A stretch of 64,000 bases of DNA from assembly GCF_050871315.1 (NCBI RefSeq), contig NZ_JBJLRE010000010.1; one strand, given 5' to 3'. Below, piece after piece: positions 27,796 through 34,991 of the stretch. Each line of letters starts with the position of its first letter. The first letter of the stretch is position 1. A program made the translations under genes and the position numbers. A model generated the notes under the pieces. It saw only the letters and a program-made list of their open reading frames with translations. It searched no databases and had not been told where the DNA came from. The stretch comes from Kineococcus gynurae. GTDB lineage: Bacteria; Actinomycetota; Actinomycetes; Actinomycetales; Kineococcaceae.

Positions 27796-28383
27796 TCAGC
27801 GCTCGAAGGCGACCAGCAGTTCCACGACGCGGTCGACGAAGGCGTCGACCGGTCCCTCGCGGTAGCCGAACCGCCCGCGCGAGGGCCGGAACAGCACGCG
27901 TCGCAGGTCCTCGGGGGTCAGGTGCTCCCGGCCGTCGAGATGGTCGGCGAGCAGGTCGCAGAGGTCGTCGACGTCGGCCGGCCGGTAGCCCCGGCGCAAC
28001 CGCCGTTCGCGGGGGAACCGGTCGCCGGCCGGTTCGCCGAGCCGTCCGTAGATGGCCGCGGAGAGGGCCGCGGCCCGTTCGGCCCAGCGCGCCGACTGCC
28101 CGGCCCCCAGTGCCCGGGTCCGTTCGCGCCGGACCAGCTGGTCCTCGATCGCGGCGAGGACGTCGTCGGTCTCCTCGATGTCGTAACCGCCTCGGCGGGA
28201 GGCGAAACCGACGGCCCGGACCTGGGCCGAGGTGAGCGTCCCCGCCGGCGCGCTGCGTCCCGCGTGCTCCAGGAACGCGTCGACGTCCTCCACGCAGTAC
28301 CCCGTCCGCCACCGCCCGGTCCGGGCCGGACGACGGGCCAGCGCATGCTGCAGGAGGGCCTGCTCACCGGCGGTCTCGGTCAC
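27796..28383 (-). CDS. Protein with four DivIVA-like short repeats
   Basis: This 195-aa protein has no catalytic motif. Four copies of a DivIVA-type element (Gly-Tyr, then a spaced Val-Asp and hydrophobic residues) are visible: TGYCVEDVDAFLEHAG, GGYDIEETDDVLAAIED, RGYRPADVDDLCDLLADHL and FGYREGPVDAFVDRVVELL. Each is preceded by basic residues. This resembles the short DivI1A-type repeat of actinobacterial proteins rather than full coiled-coil DivIVA/Wag31. A link to cell poles or division is possible but unproven. The GTG start is a best guess, with no clear ribosome binding site. It converges on the F420 gene with a 16-base gap. Confidence 0.7.
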   Translation of the reverse strand: MTETAGEQALLQHALARRPARTGRWRTGYCVEDVDAFLEHAGRSAPAGTLTSAQVRAVGFASRRGGYDIEETDDVLAAIEDQLVRRERTRALGAGQSARWAERAAALSAAIYGRLGEPAGDRFPRERRLRRGYRPADVDDLCDLLADHLDGREHLTPEDLRRVLFRPSRGRFGYREGPVDAFVDRVVELLVAFER

Positions 28384-28562
28384 CGCGCCATCGAAGCACG
28401 CCCGGGCCCCCGACGGGCGCGGACACGGGCGCCGCGGGCCGACCGTTGCGAACAGCGAGGACACAGTCGCGACACAGGCGTGACACCACTCGGAAACGGC
28501 CCGGTGGCCTACTGGGAGATGCACCCCGCTCGCGCCCCCGATCCAGAACCGTGGAGACCACC

Positions 28563-29888
28563 GTGCCGAGAACCCTCTCGTCCCGCCGGAGCATCCATCC
28601 CGCGACCCTGATCGGGGCGGGCGCCGTGGGCGGGGTCGTCTTCGGCCTCCTCGTCGGCGGGTGGGCCGCGAACGTGGCGTTCGTCGGGGACATCTTCATC
28701 CGGCTCGTGCAGATGGCCATCGTGCCGCTGGTGATGACCTCGGTGATCGTGGCCACCGGCTCGATGGCCGGGGCGGGCACCGGGCGGCTCGCGTTCCGGA
28801 CGTTCCGGTGGATGGTGGGGTTCTCGGTCGTCGCCGCCGGTCTGGCCGTCCTGCTCTCCGAGGCGATCCGGCCCGGCGAGGGCATGGTCTGGTCCGGACC
28901 CCTCGACCCCGAGCTGGAGGAGTCGGCGACCGGGGCGACCGGATGGCAGGAGACGCTCACCGGCTTCGTCTCCACGAACGTCGTGGAATCGATGGCGAGC
29001 GCGGCGATGGTGCCGATCATCGTGTTCTCCCTGCTGCTGGGGGTGGCGCTGAACGAGTACGTGACCCGGACGGGCAACCGCCTCGTCCTCGACGTCGCCG
29101 AACAGTTCCAGCAGGTCGTGCTGGGGCTGGTGAAACTGGTCATGCGGGTCGCCCCGGTCGGCGTCTTCTGCCTGCTCGCCCCGTTGGCCGGCGAGGTCGG
29201 ATTCGAAGTCGTCACCACGGCCCTGAAGTACCTGGGCACCACGGCTGCCGGGGTCGCCGTCCTCACCCTGCTGTTCGTCGCCACCGTCGCCGTGCGGGCC
29301 CGGGTGAACCCGTTCGCGTTGCCGCGCAAGCTGGCCGAGCAGACCGCCGTCGCGGTGACCACGACGAGCTCGGCGGTGACGTTCCCCACGGTGCTCAGGA
29401 CGACGATCGATCGTTTGGGGGTCTCGCCCCGCGTCGCGAACTTCGTGCTGTCCATCGGTCTGACGATGGGCAGCTACGGGGCGGTGCTGAACTACACCGT
29501 CGTGGTCTTCTTCCTCGCCCAGGCGGGCGGCATCGATCTCGGGCCGGGACAGATCGCCTTCGGCATGGTGCTGGCGATCCTGCTGAACATGGGCACCATC
29601 ACCGTTCCCGGGGGCTTCCCCGTGGTCGCCCTGTTCCTGGCCACCTCGCTGGAACTGCCGCTGACGGCGGTCGGCCTCCTGATCGCCGTCGACTGGTTCA
29701 CCGGGATGCTCCGGACGTTCCTCAACGTGAACGGCGACACGTTCGTCGCGCTGCTGGTGGCCGGGGCCGAGGGCGAGCTCGACCGCGACGTGCTCGGCAA
29801 CCGGGAGACCAGCGGCGCGAGCGTGACCCGCGAGACCATCACCCTGCCGGCGGACGAGGCGGTCGTCGACCGGGAGGTTCGCGGCTGA
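28563..29888 (+). CDS. Dicarboxylate/amino acid:cation symporter (DAACS family)
   Basis: This 441-aa polytopic membrane protein has the glutamate/dicarboxylate transporter signatures: GDIFIRLVQMAIVPLVMTSV near residue 40, a serine-rich reentrant hairpin (TTTSSAVTFPT), NFVLSIGLTMGSYGAVL and NMGTITVPGGFP near residue 340. The last holds substrate- and sodium-binding residues. Members import glutamate, aspartate or C4-dicarboxylates. Proximity to gabT-gabD is suggestive, but a 2-kb gap with other genes intervenes. GTG start with GGAG 7 bases upstream. Confidence 0.9.
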   Translation: MPRTLSSRRSIHPATLIGAGAVGGVVFGLLVGGWAANVAFVGDIFIRLVQMAIVPLVMTSVIVATGSMAGAGTGRLAFRTFRWMVGFSVVAAGLAVLLSEAIRPGEGMVWSGPLDPELEESATGATGWQETLTGFVSTNVVESMASAAMVPIIVFSLLLGVALNEYVTRTGNRLVLDVAEQFQQVVLGLVKLVMRVAPVGVFCLLAPLAGEVGFEVVTTALKYLGTTAAGVAVLTLLFVATVAVRARVNPFALPRKLAEQTAVAVTTTSSAVTFPTVLRTTIDRLGVSPRVANFVLSIGLTMGSYGAVLNYTVVVFFLAQAGGIDLGPGQIAFGMVLAILLNMGTITVPGGFPVVALFLATSLELPLTAVGLLIAVDWFTGMLRTFLNVNGDTFVALLVAGAEGELDRDVLGNRETSGASVTRETITLPADEAVVDREVRG

Positions 29889-29931
29889 TCCCCTCGTCGA
29901 CGCCACCGACCCGACGGGGCCGGGTCGGGTC

Positions 29932-31146
29932 TCAGACCAGCGCGGCGCGGCCCGGTTCCTCCGGCGGCGCGGCGGCGAGCTGGCCGCAGGCCCCGTCGAT
30001 GTCGCTGCCCCGGGTGTCGCGCACCGTGGTCGGGATGCCGCGGTTCTCCAGGGCGGCCACGAAGGCCCTCTCGACCGCGGGATCGCTCGCGGTCCACTTC
30101 GACCCCGGGGTCGGGTTCAGCGGGATGGGGTTCACGTGGACCCAGCCGCGGCCGCGGGCGTTGAGGAGCTTGCCGAGCCGGTCGGCCCGCCAGGCCTGGT
30201 CGTTGACGTCGCGGATCAGCGCGTACTCGATGCTGACCCGGCGCCCGGTCGCCTCGAAGTAGCGGCGGGCGGCGTCCAGCGCCTCGCCCACCTTCCAACG
30301 CCGGTTGATCGGGACGAGATCGTCGCGCAGCTCGTCGTCGGGCGCGTGCAGCGACAGCGCCAGGGTGGCCGCGATCCCCTCGTTCGCAAACTTGTCGATG
30401 GCCGGGACGAGACCCACCGTCGACATGGTGATGCCGCGCGCGGAGATGCCGAGCCCGTCGGGGGCCGGGTCGCTGAGCCGGCGCACCGCGGCGACGGCGG
30501 AGCGGTAGTTGGCGAGCGCCTCGCCCATCCCCATGAACACGACGTTGTTGATGCGCCCCGGCCCACCGGGGAGTTCGCCGCGCTTCAGCTGCCGGGCGGC
30601 GAAGGCGACCTGCTCGACGATCTCGGCGGTCGAGAGGTTGCGCGTCAGACCGGCCTGGCCGGTCGCGCAGAACGGGCAGTTCATCCCGCAGCCCGCCTGG
30701 CTGGAGATGCACACGGTGTCGCGGTTCTTGTAGCGCATGAGGACGCTCTCGACGAGGGCGCCGTCGTGCATGCGGAACAGGGTCTTGACCGTGCGGCCCT
30801 GGTCGGCGGTCAGCGTCCGCAGCGGCGTGAGCAGCGTCGGGAACAACGCCTCGGCGATCCGGGCGCGGCTCGCGGCCGGCAGGTCGGACATGGCCGCGGT
30901 GTCGTCCTCGAGCCGGTCGAACCACTGCACGGCGAGCTGCTTGCCGCGGAACGCCTTCTCCCCCAGCTCGACCAGCGCCGGACCCCGCTCGGCCGGGTCG
31001 AGGTCGACGAAGTGGCGCGGGGGCTTGCCGCGGCGGGGGGCCGTCATCACCAGCTGACCGGGCCCGGCAGGAGCGACCGGGAGCGGCTCGCGCCCCTCGG
31101 GAGCGGGGGTGGTGGGACGGTCGGAGGGGGCCTCGGCAGCAGACAT
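29932..31146 (-). CDS. rlmN: Dual-specificity RNA methyltransferase RlmN
   Basis: RlmN is a radical-SAM enzyme that methylates C2 of A2503 in 23S rRNA and A37 in some tRNAs. The 404-aa protein has the CxxxCxxC cluster in GCGMNCPFCATGQ (around residues 150-160), the GMGEALANY glycine motif and ALSLHAPDDELRDDLVPIN, and ends near the conserved C-terminal Cys in SDIDGACGQL that takes part in methyl transfer. The first 45 residues are a Pro/Ala-rich extension. The ATG at 31146 is preceded by GAGGT. In actinobacteria it usually lies between cdsA and dxr; here extra genes flank it on both sides. Confidence 0.94.
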   Translation of the reverse strand: MSAAEAPSDRPTTPAPEGREPLPVAPAGPGQLVMTAPRRGKPPRHFVDLDPAERGPALVELGEKAFRGKQLAVQWFDRLEDDTAAMSDLPAASRARIAEALFPTLLTPLRTLTADQGRTVKTLFRMHDGALVESVLMRYKNRDTVCISSQAGCGMNCPFCATGQAGLTRNLSTAEIVEQVAFAARQLKRGELPGGPGRINNVVFMGMGEALANYRSAVAAVRRLSDPAPDGLGISARGITMSTVGLVPAIDKFANEGIAATLALSLHAPDDELRDDLVPINRRWKVGEALDAARRYFEATGRRVSIEYALIRDVNDQAWRADRLGKLLNARGRGWVHVNPIPLNPTPGSKWTASDPAVERAFVAALENRGIPTTVRDTRGSDIDGACGQLAAAPPEEPGRAALV

Positions 31147-31233
31147 GATGACCTCATGGTAGGTGCTCCGCCGGGGCCCTCCCCGTCCCGACGACCTCGT
31201 CGTCGTCGTCCCACCCCCGCTCTTGTGACGGAG

Positions 31234-31251
31234 GGTGACCAAATTGGTGAC
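31234..31251. promoter_or_regulatory. Direct repeat GGTGAC-N6-GGTGAC around an inverted repeat
   Basis: GGTGAC occurs at 31234-31239 and 31246-31251. The spacer and flanks form ACCAA-A-TTGGT (31238-31248), a perfect 5+1+5 inverted repeat and the most A+T-rich spot in this gap. It lies between divergent rlmN and the tauE leader. A regulator site is the natural guess; the regulator is unknown. Confidence 0.4.
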
Positions 31252-31320
31252 TCTTCGTGCGTGCGCGGTCCTGTCGCCGGCGTGACGCGGCGTTGGTTGA
31301 CAGCCGGAGGGGCCCCCGGC

Positions 31321-31437
31321 ATGGTCGTCGTCATGCGCCCGGGTGCACTCCTCCGCGGAGTCATGCTCGTCGCTCGCCGGCACGTCGATCTCCGACGCTG
31401 CGCGAGCGCGATCTGTTGCGCCCCCCTTTCCCACTGA
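31321..31437 (+). CDS. Cysteine-containing leader peptide upstream of the tauE-like gene
   Basis: A 38-codon frame ends with RRHVDLRRCASAICC, then six more residues and a TGA at 31435-31437. The RRHVDL-x-R-x-ASA-x-C pattern is that of the short leader peptides found upstream of sulfur-metabolism genes in streptomycetes and relatives. Polycysteine leader frames act as cysteine-responsive attenuators in mycobacteria. The ATG at 31321 has GGAGGGG at 31306-31312 with ideal spacing. ATGs at 31333 (34 aa, possibly leaderless) and 31363 (24 aa) are alternatives. Its last codons carry the complement of the next gene's ribosome binding site, so its job is probably regulation in cis. Confidence 0.75.
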   Translation: MVVVMRPGALLRGVMLVARRHVDLRRCASAICCAPLSH

Positions 31438-31517
31438 CGCGCCCTGCTGCCGCTCCGTCGGCCTCTCCTCGTTCAGTCCGCGTGCGGGCCCCTGACCCCG
31501 CCGCGCCCCCGGAAAGG
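31425..31517 (+). promoter_or_regulatory. Putative translational attenuator: leader end pairs with the tauE ribosome binding site
   Basis: CCTTTCC at 31425-31431, in the last sense codons of the leader peptide, is the exact complement of GGAAAGG at 31511-31517, the ribosome binding site of the following gene. A small local stem GCGGG/CCCGC (31484-31488 with 31497-31501) lies in the loop. Pairing would hide the binding site. A ribosome paused at the adjacent Cys codons (31414-31419) would cover CCTTTCC and free it. Confidence 0.55.
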
Positions 31518-31524
31518 TGCCCTC

Positions 31525-32463
31525 GTGCGCACTCTCGTCCTCCTGGCCATCGTCGGCCTCGCCGCTCAGCTCGTCGACGGAAGCCTCGGCATGGCCTACG
31601 GCGTCACCTCGACCACGCTGCTGCTGGCCATCGGCACCAACCCGGCCGCGGCCTCGGCCACGGTCCACCTCGCCGAGATCGGCACGACCCTCGCCTCCGG
31701 TGTCTCGCACTGGAAGTTCGGCAACGTCGACTGGAAGGTCGTCGCCAAGATCGGCATCCCCGGTGCGGTCGGCGCGTTCCTCGGCGCCACCGTCCTGTCC
31801 TCGCTGTCGACCGAGGTCGCCGCCCCGGTGATGGCGCTGATCCTGCTGGCCCTCGGGCTCTACGTCTTCATCCGCTTCACCACGTTCGGGCTGCCCACCG
31901 GTCGTCTCGGCAAGCCGCTGCGCAAGCGGTTCCTCGGCCCGCTCGGTCTCGTCGCCGGTTTCGTCGACGCCACCGGTGGTGGCGGGTGGGGCCCGGTCGG
32001 CACCCCGGCCATCCTGGCCAGCGGCCGGCTGGAGCCCCGCAAGACGATCGGGTCGATCGACACCTCCGAGTTCCTCATCGCCGTGGCCGCCTCGCTCGGG
32101 TTCCTCGTCGGACTGGGTTCGGAAGGCATCAACTACAGCTGGGCCGCGGCGCTGCTGATCGGGGGCGTCATCGCCGCCCCCATCGCCGCCTGGCTGGTGC
32201 GCCACATCCCGCCGCGGGTCCTCGGCTCGGCGGTCGGTGGGCTGATCATCCTCACCAACACCCGCTCGCTGATCCGCTCCGACTGGATCGACCAGGCCGA
32301 CAACCCGATCCGCTTCCTCGTCTACGGCGTCATCGTCGCGGCCTGGATCGCGGCGGTCGCCTACTCGCTCAACGAGCACCGCAAAGCTCCCTACGACATC
32401 CACAACGACCCGCAGAAGGCGCGGGAAGTGGTCAAGGCCGAGGTGCAGACCGACCCGGTCTGA
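31525..32463 (+). CDS. TauE/SafE family sulfite/sulfonate transporter
   Basis: This 312-aa membrane protein has the TauE/SafE plan of about eight helices in two related halves. The first half shows LVDGSLGMAYGVTSTTLLLAIG and HLAEIGTTLASGVSHWKFGN; the second shows GFVDATGGGGWGPVGTPAIL and DTSEFLIAVAASLGFLVG. Family members move sulfite, sulfonates, thiosulfate or other organic anions, and direction cannot be read from sequence. A cysteine-type leader peptide upstream points to sulfur metabolism and, if raised by cysteine shortage, to uptake. GTG start with GGAAAGG 7 bases upstream. A strong terminator follows. Confidence 0.88.
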   Translation: MRTLVLLAIVGLAAQLVDGSLGMAYGVTSTTLLLAIGTNPAAASATVHLAEIGTTLASGVSHWKFGNVDWKVVAKIGIPGAVGAFLGATVLSSLSTEVAAPVMALILLALGLYVFIRFTTFGLPTGRLGKPLRKRFLGPLGLVAGFVDATGGGGWGPVGTPAILASGRLEPRKTIGSIDTSEFLIAVAASLGFLVGLGSEGINYSWAAALLIGGVIAAPIAAWLVRHIPPRVLGSAVGGLIILTNTRSLIRSDWIDQADNPIRFLVYGVIVAAWIAAVAYSLNEHRKAPYDIHNDPQKAREVVKAEVQTDPV

Positions 32464-32481
32464 GCCTCCCCCGCTTCACCC

Positions 32482-32518
32482 GGACGCCGCGGGACCCTTC
32501 GAGGGGTCCGCGGCGTCC
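32482..32518. terminator. Strong hairpin after the tauE-like gene
   Basis: GGACGCCGCGG at 32482-32492 pairs with CCGCGGCGTCC at 32508-32518. The stem is extended by GACCC/GGGTC and capped by a TTCG-type loop. It lies 18 bases past the tauE-like stop and 23 bases from the end of the converging RCC1-type gene, so it can serve both. Confidence 0.85.
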
Positions 32519-32541
32519 ATCGTTGGAGGGGGTCGCGGTGA

Positions 32542-33396
32542 TCATGTTGTGGCGCAATGCCAACCGCTGACGTCTCGACGACCGTGGGCGGCGTCCCCGG
32601 CGGAGACGACCGTCCCGTCGGCGCGCACCCCCAGGGTGTGGGCGGCCCCCGCCGAGACGACCACGACGTCCGTCCAAGCCTCGACGTCGCACTGGCCGTG
32701 GTCGTCGGCGCCAGCGGCCAGCGCGCGACCGTCGGAGGTGAGGGCGACGGTGTGATGACTCCCCGCAACCACCGCGACGACGTCCCGCCACCCGCCGACG
32801 GCGCACTGACCCTGCTCGGAACGACCCGTCGCGACCAGGGTTCCGTCGGCTCGCAGTCCCACGGTGTGGAGGTATCCCGCGGCGACGTCCACCACGCCGC
32901 GCCAACCCTGCACTGCGCACGACCCGGAGCGATCCACGCCGGCGGCGAGCACCGTCCCGTCTGCCCGCACCCCCACGGTGTGCCAGTCCCCTGCCGAGAC
33001 CGCCACCACCTCGCGCCAGTCGGTGACGTCGCACGCACCCTCCACCGCGCGGCCCACCGCGAGAGCACGGCCGTCGGCGCGCACCGCAACCGAACGACGC
33101 CAGCCCGCAGCCAGGGCCACCACCTCGGACCAAGCCCCGACGCGGCACTGACCGTCGCCGTCCCACCCCGTCGCGAGGACCGTTCCGTCCGCCCGGAGCG
33201 CGAGGGAGTGCGACCGACCGGTGTTGCGGGCCAGGTGAACGTTGCCGGCAGCGACTGCGACGACCTCGGACCAGTCCTGGACGTCGCACTCACCGGCGGT
33301 GTTCGCTCCGGTCGCCACCACACGTCCGCCGTTCAGCACGGCCAGGGAGTGCCGCCGCCCGCAGGCCACTGTCGGGCCTTGCCTCGCGCGCGTCAC
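32542..33396 (-). CDS. RCC1-repeat (seven-blade propeller) protein
   Basis: This 284-aa protein is almost entirely repeats. Seven units of about 38 residues can be counted, each running HTVGLRADGTVLATG, a short variable turn, GQCDV, a spaced Trp, then VVAVAAG. That is the RCC1/BLIP-II blade pattern, and seven blades would close one propeller. The first unit is followed by an extra eight or so residues (VHLARNTG). There is no signal peptide or added enzyme domain, so it is probably a cytoplasmic binding protein; the partner is unknown. GTG start. It is downstream of cdsA on the same strand but not part of the usual frr-cdsA-rlmN set. Confidence 0.85.
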   Translation of the reverse strand: MTRARQGPTVACGRRHSLAVLNGGRVVATGANTAGECDVQDWSEVVAVAAGNVHLARNTGRSHSLALRADGTVLATGWDGDGQCRVGAWSEVVALAAGWRRSVAVRADGRALAVGRAVEGACDVTDWREVVAVSAGDWHTVGVRADGTVLAAGVDRSGSCAVQGWRGVVDVAAGYLHTVGLRADGTLVATGRSEQGQCAVGGWRDVVAVVAGSHHTVALTSDGRALAAGADDHGQCDVEAWTDVVVVSAGAAHTLGVRADGTVVSAGDAAHGRRDVSGWHCATT

Positions 33397-33456
33397 GGCC
33401 GGGCCGTGGGCGGGACGGCGGACCAGCCGCCCGGGTTGGTCACGGCGGGCAGGACG

Positions 33457-34335
33457 TCACGCGCTCTCGAGGGTCCAGAGCATCAGCAGGTACACGACCG
33501 GGGCCGCGGGCAGCAGCGAGTCGAGCCGGTCCATGACCCCGCCGTGGCCGGGGAGCAGCGTGCCCATGTCCTTGATGCCGAGGTCGCGCTTGATCATCGA
33601 CTCGGACAGGTCCCCGACGGTCGCGACCCCGACGGCGACGAGACCGACGAGCGCTCCGGCCCACCACGAGCCGTCCAGGAGCAGGGGGAAGGACACCGCC
33701 CCCAGCACCGCGCCCGCGGTGAGGGAACCGCCGAGGCCCTCCCAAGACTTCTTCGGGGACACGAAAGGGGCCATCGGGTGCTTGCCGAACAGCACGCCGG
33801 CCGCGAAGCCACCGACGTCGGAGGCGACGACCAGCAGGATGAAGACGAAGACGCGCCAGGGCCCGTCGGGCTGGGCCAGCATGAGGACCGCGAACCCGGC
33901 CAGCAGCGGGCCGTAGGTGACGACGAAGATCCCCGCGGCGACGTCGCGGATCGAGGGCACCGGCAGGGGCGCGTCGCGCTCCTTGGGCGGGCCGAGCAGT
34001 CGCCAGCCCACCGTCGCCAGGACGGTGAGCAGATAGCCGATGCCGAGGGTGACCGCGCCGCCGAACCACGCCCCCGGCAGCATCGCCAGGGTTCCCGCGG
34101 CGGCGGGGAGCATGGGCACCTCGAGGTGGCGGGCCCGCAGCGCCCGGGTCATCTCGACGGTTCCGTAGAGCACGGCCACCGACGCCAGGACGACGAAGGC
34201 CACCGGTTCGATGAACAGGGTCAGGCAGAGGACGAGCCCCATGCCGACACCCATGCCAATGGCCACCGGCAGGTTGCGGCCGGCCTTGCCCGTGCTCGCC
34301 GGGGCACCGCTCGGGGCCGGAACCGACGTGCCCAT
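33457..34335 (-). CDS. cdsA: Phosphatidate cytidylyltransferase
   Basis: CdsA makes CDP-diacylglycerol, the precursor of anionic phospholipids. The 292-aa protein has eight or so hydrophobic helices and the family signature near the C-terminus: GDLSESMIKRDLGIKDMG, then LLPGHGGVMDRLDSLL (metal-binding acids). KKSWEGLGGSLTAG lies upstream of it. Length is normal. It follows frr by 34 bases in the rpsB-tsf-pyrH-frr-cdsA series. Confidence 0.95.
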   Translation of the reverse strand: MGTSVPAPSGAPASTGKAGRNLPVAIGMGVGMGLVLCLTLFIEPVAFVVLASVAVLYGTVEMTRALRARHLEVPMLPAAAGTLAMLPGAWFGGAVTLGIGYLLTVLATVGWRLLGPPKERDAPLPVPSIRDVAAGIFVVTYGPLLAGFAVLMLAQPDGPWRVFVFILLVVASDVGGFAAGVLFGKHPMAPFVSPKKSWEGLGGSLTAGAVLGAVSFPLLLDGSWWAGALVGLVAVGVATVGDLSESMIKRDLGIKDMGTLLPGHGGVMDRLDSLLPAAPVVYLLMLWTLESA

Positions 34336-34369
34336 CCCGGCCCCCTCCGCGTCCCGGCCCCCGGCGTCC

Positions 34370-34927
34370 TCAGACAGCGAGGAGCTCGGCTTCCTTGTTC
34401 TTGAGCAGCTCGTCGATCACGTCGACGTGCTTCTTGGTCGAGGACTCGAGGTCCTTCTCCGCGCGCGTGACCTCGTCCTCGCCGGCCTCGCCGTCCTTGA
34501 CGATGCGGTCCAGCTCCTCCTTGGCCCGGCGGCGGACGTTGCGCACGGACACGCGGGCGTCCTCGGCCTTGGAGCGCGCGAGCTTGATGTAGTCCTTGCG
34601 CCGCTCCTCGGTCAGCTGCGGGAGCGTGATGCGGATGACCTGGCCGTCGTTGGACGGGTTCGCCCCGAGGTCGGAGTTGCGCAGCGCCTTCTCGATCTCG
34701 GTCATCGCCCCACGGTCGAAGGGGGTGATGAGGACGGACCGTGCCTCGGGGATCTGGAAGGAGGCCAGCTGCTGCAGCGGGGTCGGGGCCCCGTAGTAGT
34801 CCACGAGGATCTTGTGGAACATCGCGGCGTTGGCGCGCCCGGTGCGGATGGAGGAGAAGTCCTCCTTGGCCACCTCGACCGCCTTGTCCATCTTCTCCTC
34901 GGCCTCGAGGAGTGCGTCGTCGATCAC
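34370..34927 (-). CDS. frr: Ribosome recycling factor
   Basis: RRF splits post-termination ribosomes together with EF-G. The 185-aa protein has the exact typical length and the hallmarks EDFSSIRTGRANAAMFHKI, YYGAPTPLQQLASFQIPEAR and TEERRKDYIKLARSKAEDAR, with the long helical bundle of domain I visible as charged heptads. The start is GTG, with GGAAGG just upstream. Confidence 0.97.
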   Translation of the reverse strand: MIDDALLEAEEKMDKAVEVAKEDFSSIRTGRANAAMFHKILVDYYGAPTPLQQLASFQIPEARSVLITPFDRGAMTEIEKALRNSDLGANPSNDGQVIRITLPQLTEERRKDYIKLARSKAEDARVSVRNVRRRAKEELDRIVKDGEAGEDEVTRAEKDLESSTKKHVDVIDELLKNKEAELLAV

Positions 34928-34991
34928 GGTCGTTCCTTCCGTCCTGGCGCTGCGGTGCTGCGGTTCGTCCTGGGGTCCGGCGCGTGGGCGC

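Noticed and set aside
31147..31524. Possible SAM or other sulfur riboswitch ahead of the tauE-like gene
   Set aside because: No riboswitch core pattern could be recognised; the leader peptide explains the region better.
32542..33396. Plus-strand Pro/His/Arg-rich frame across the RCC1 gene
   Set aside because: Its apparent repeats are only the reverse of the RCC1 blades.
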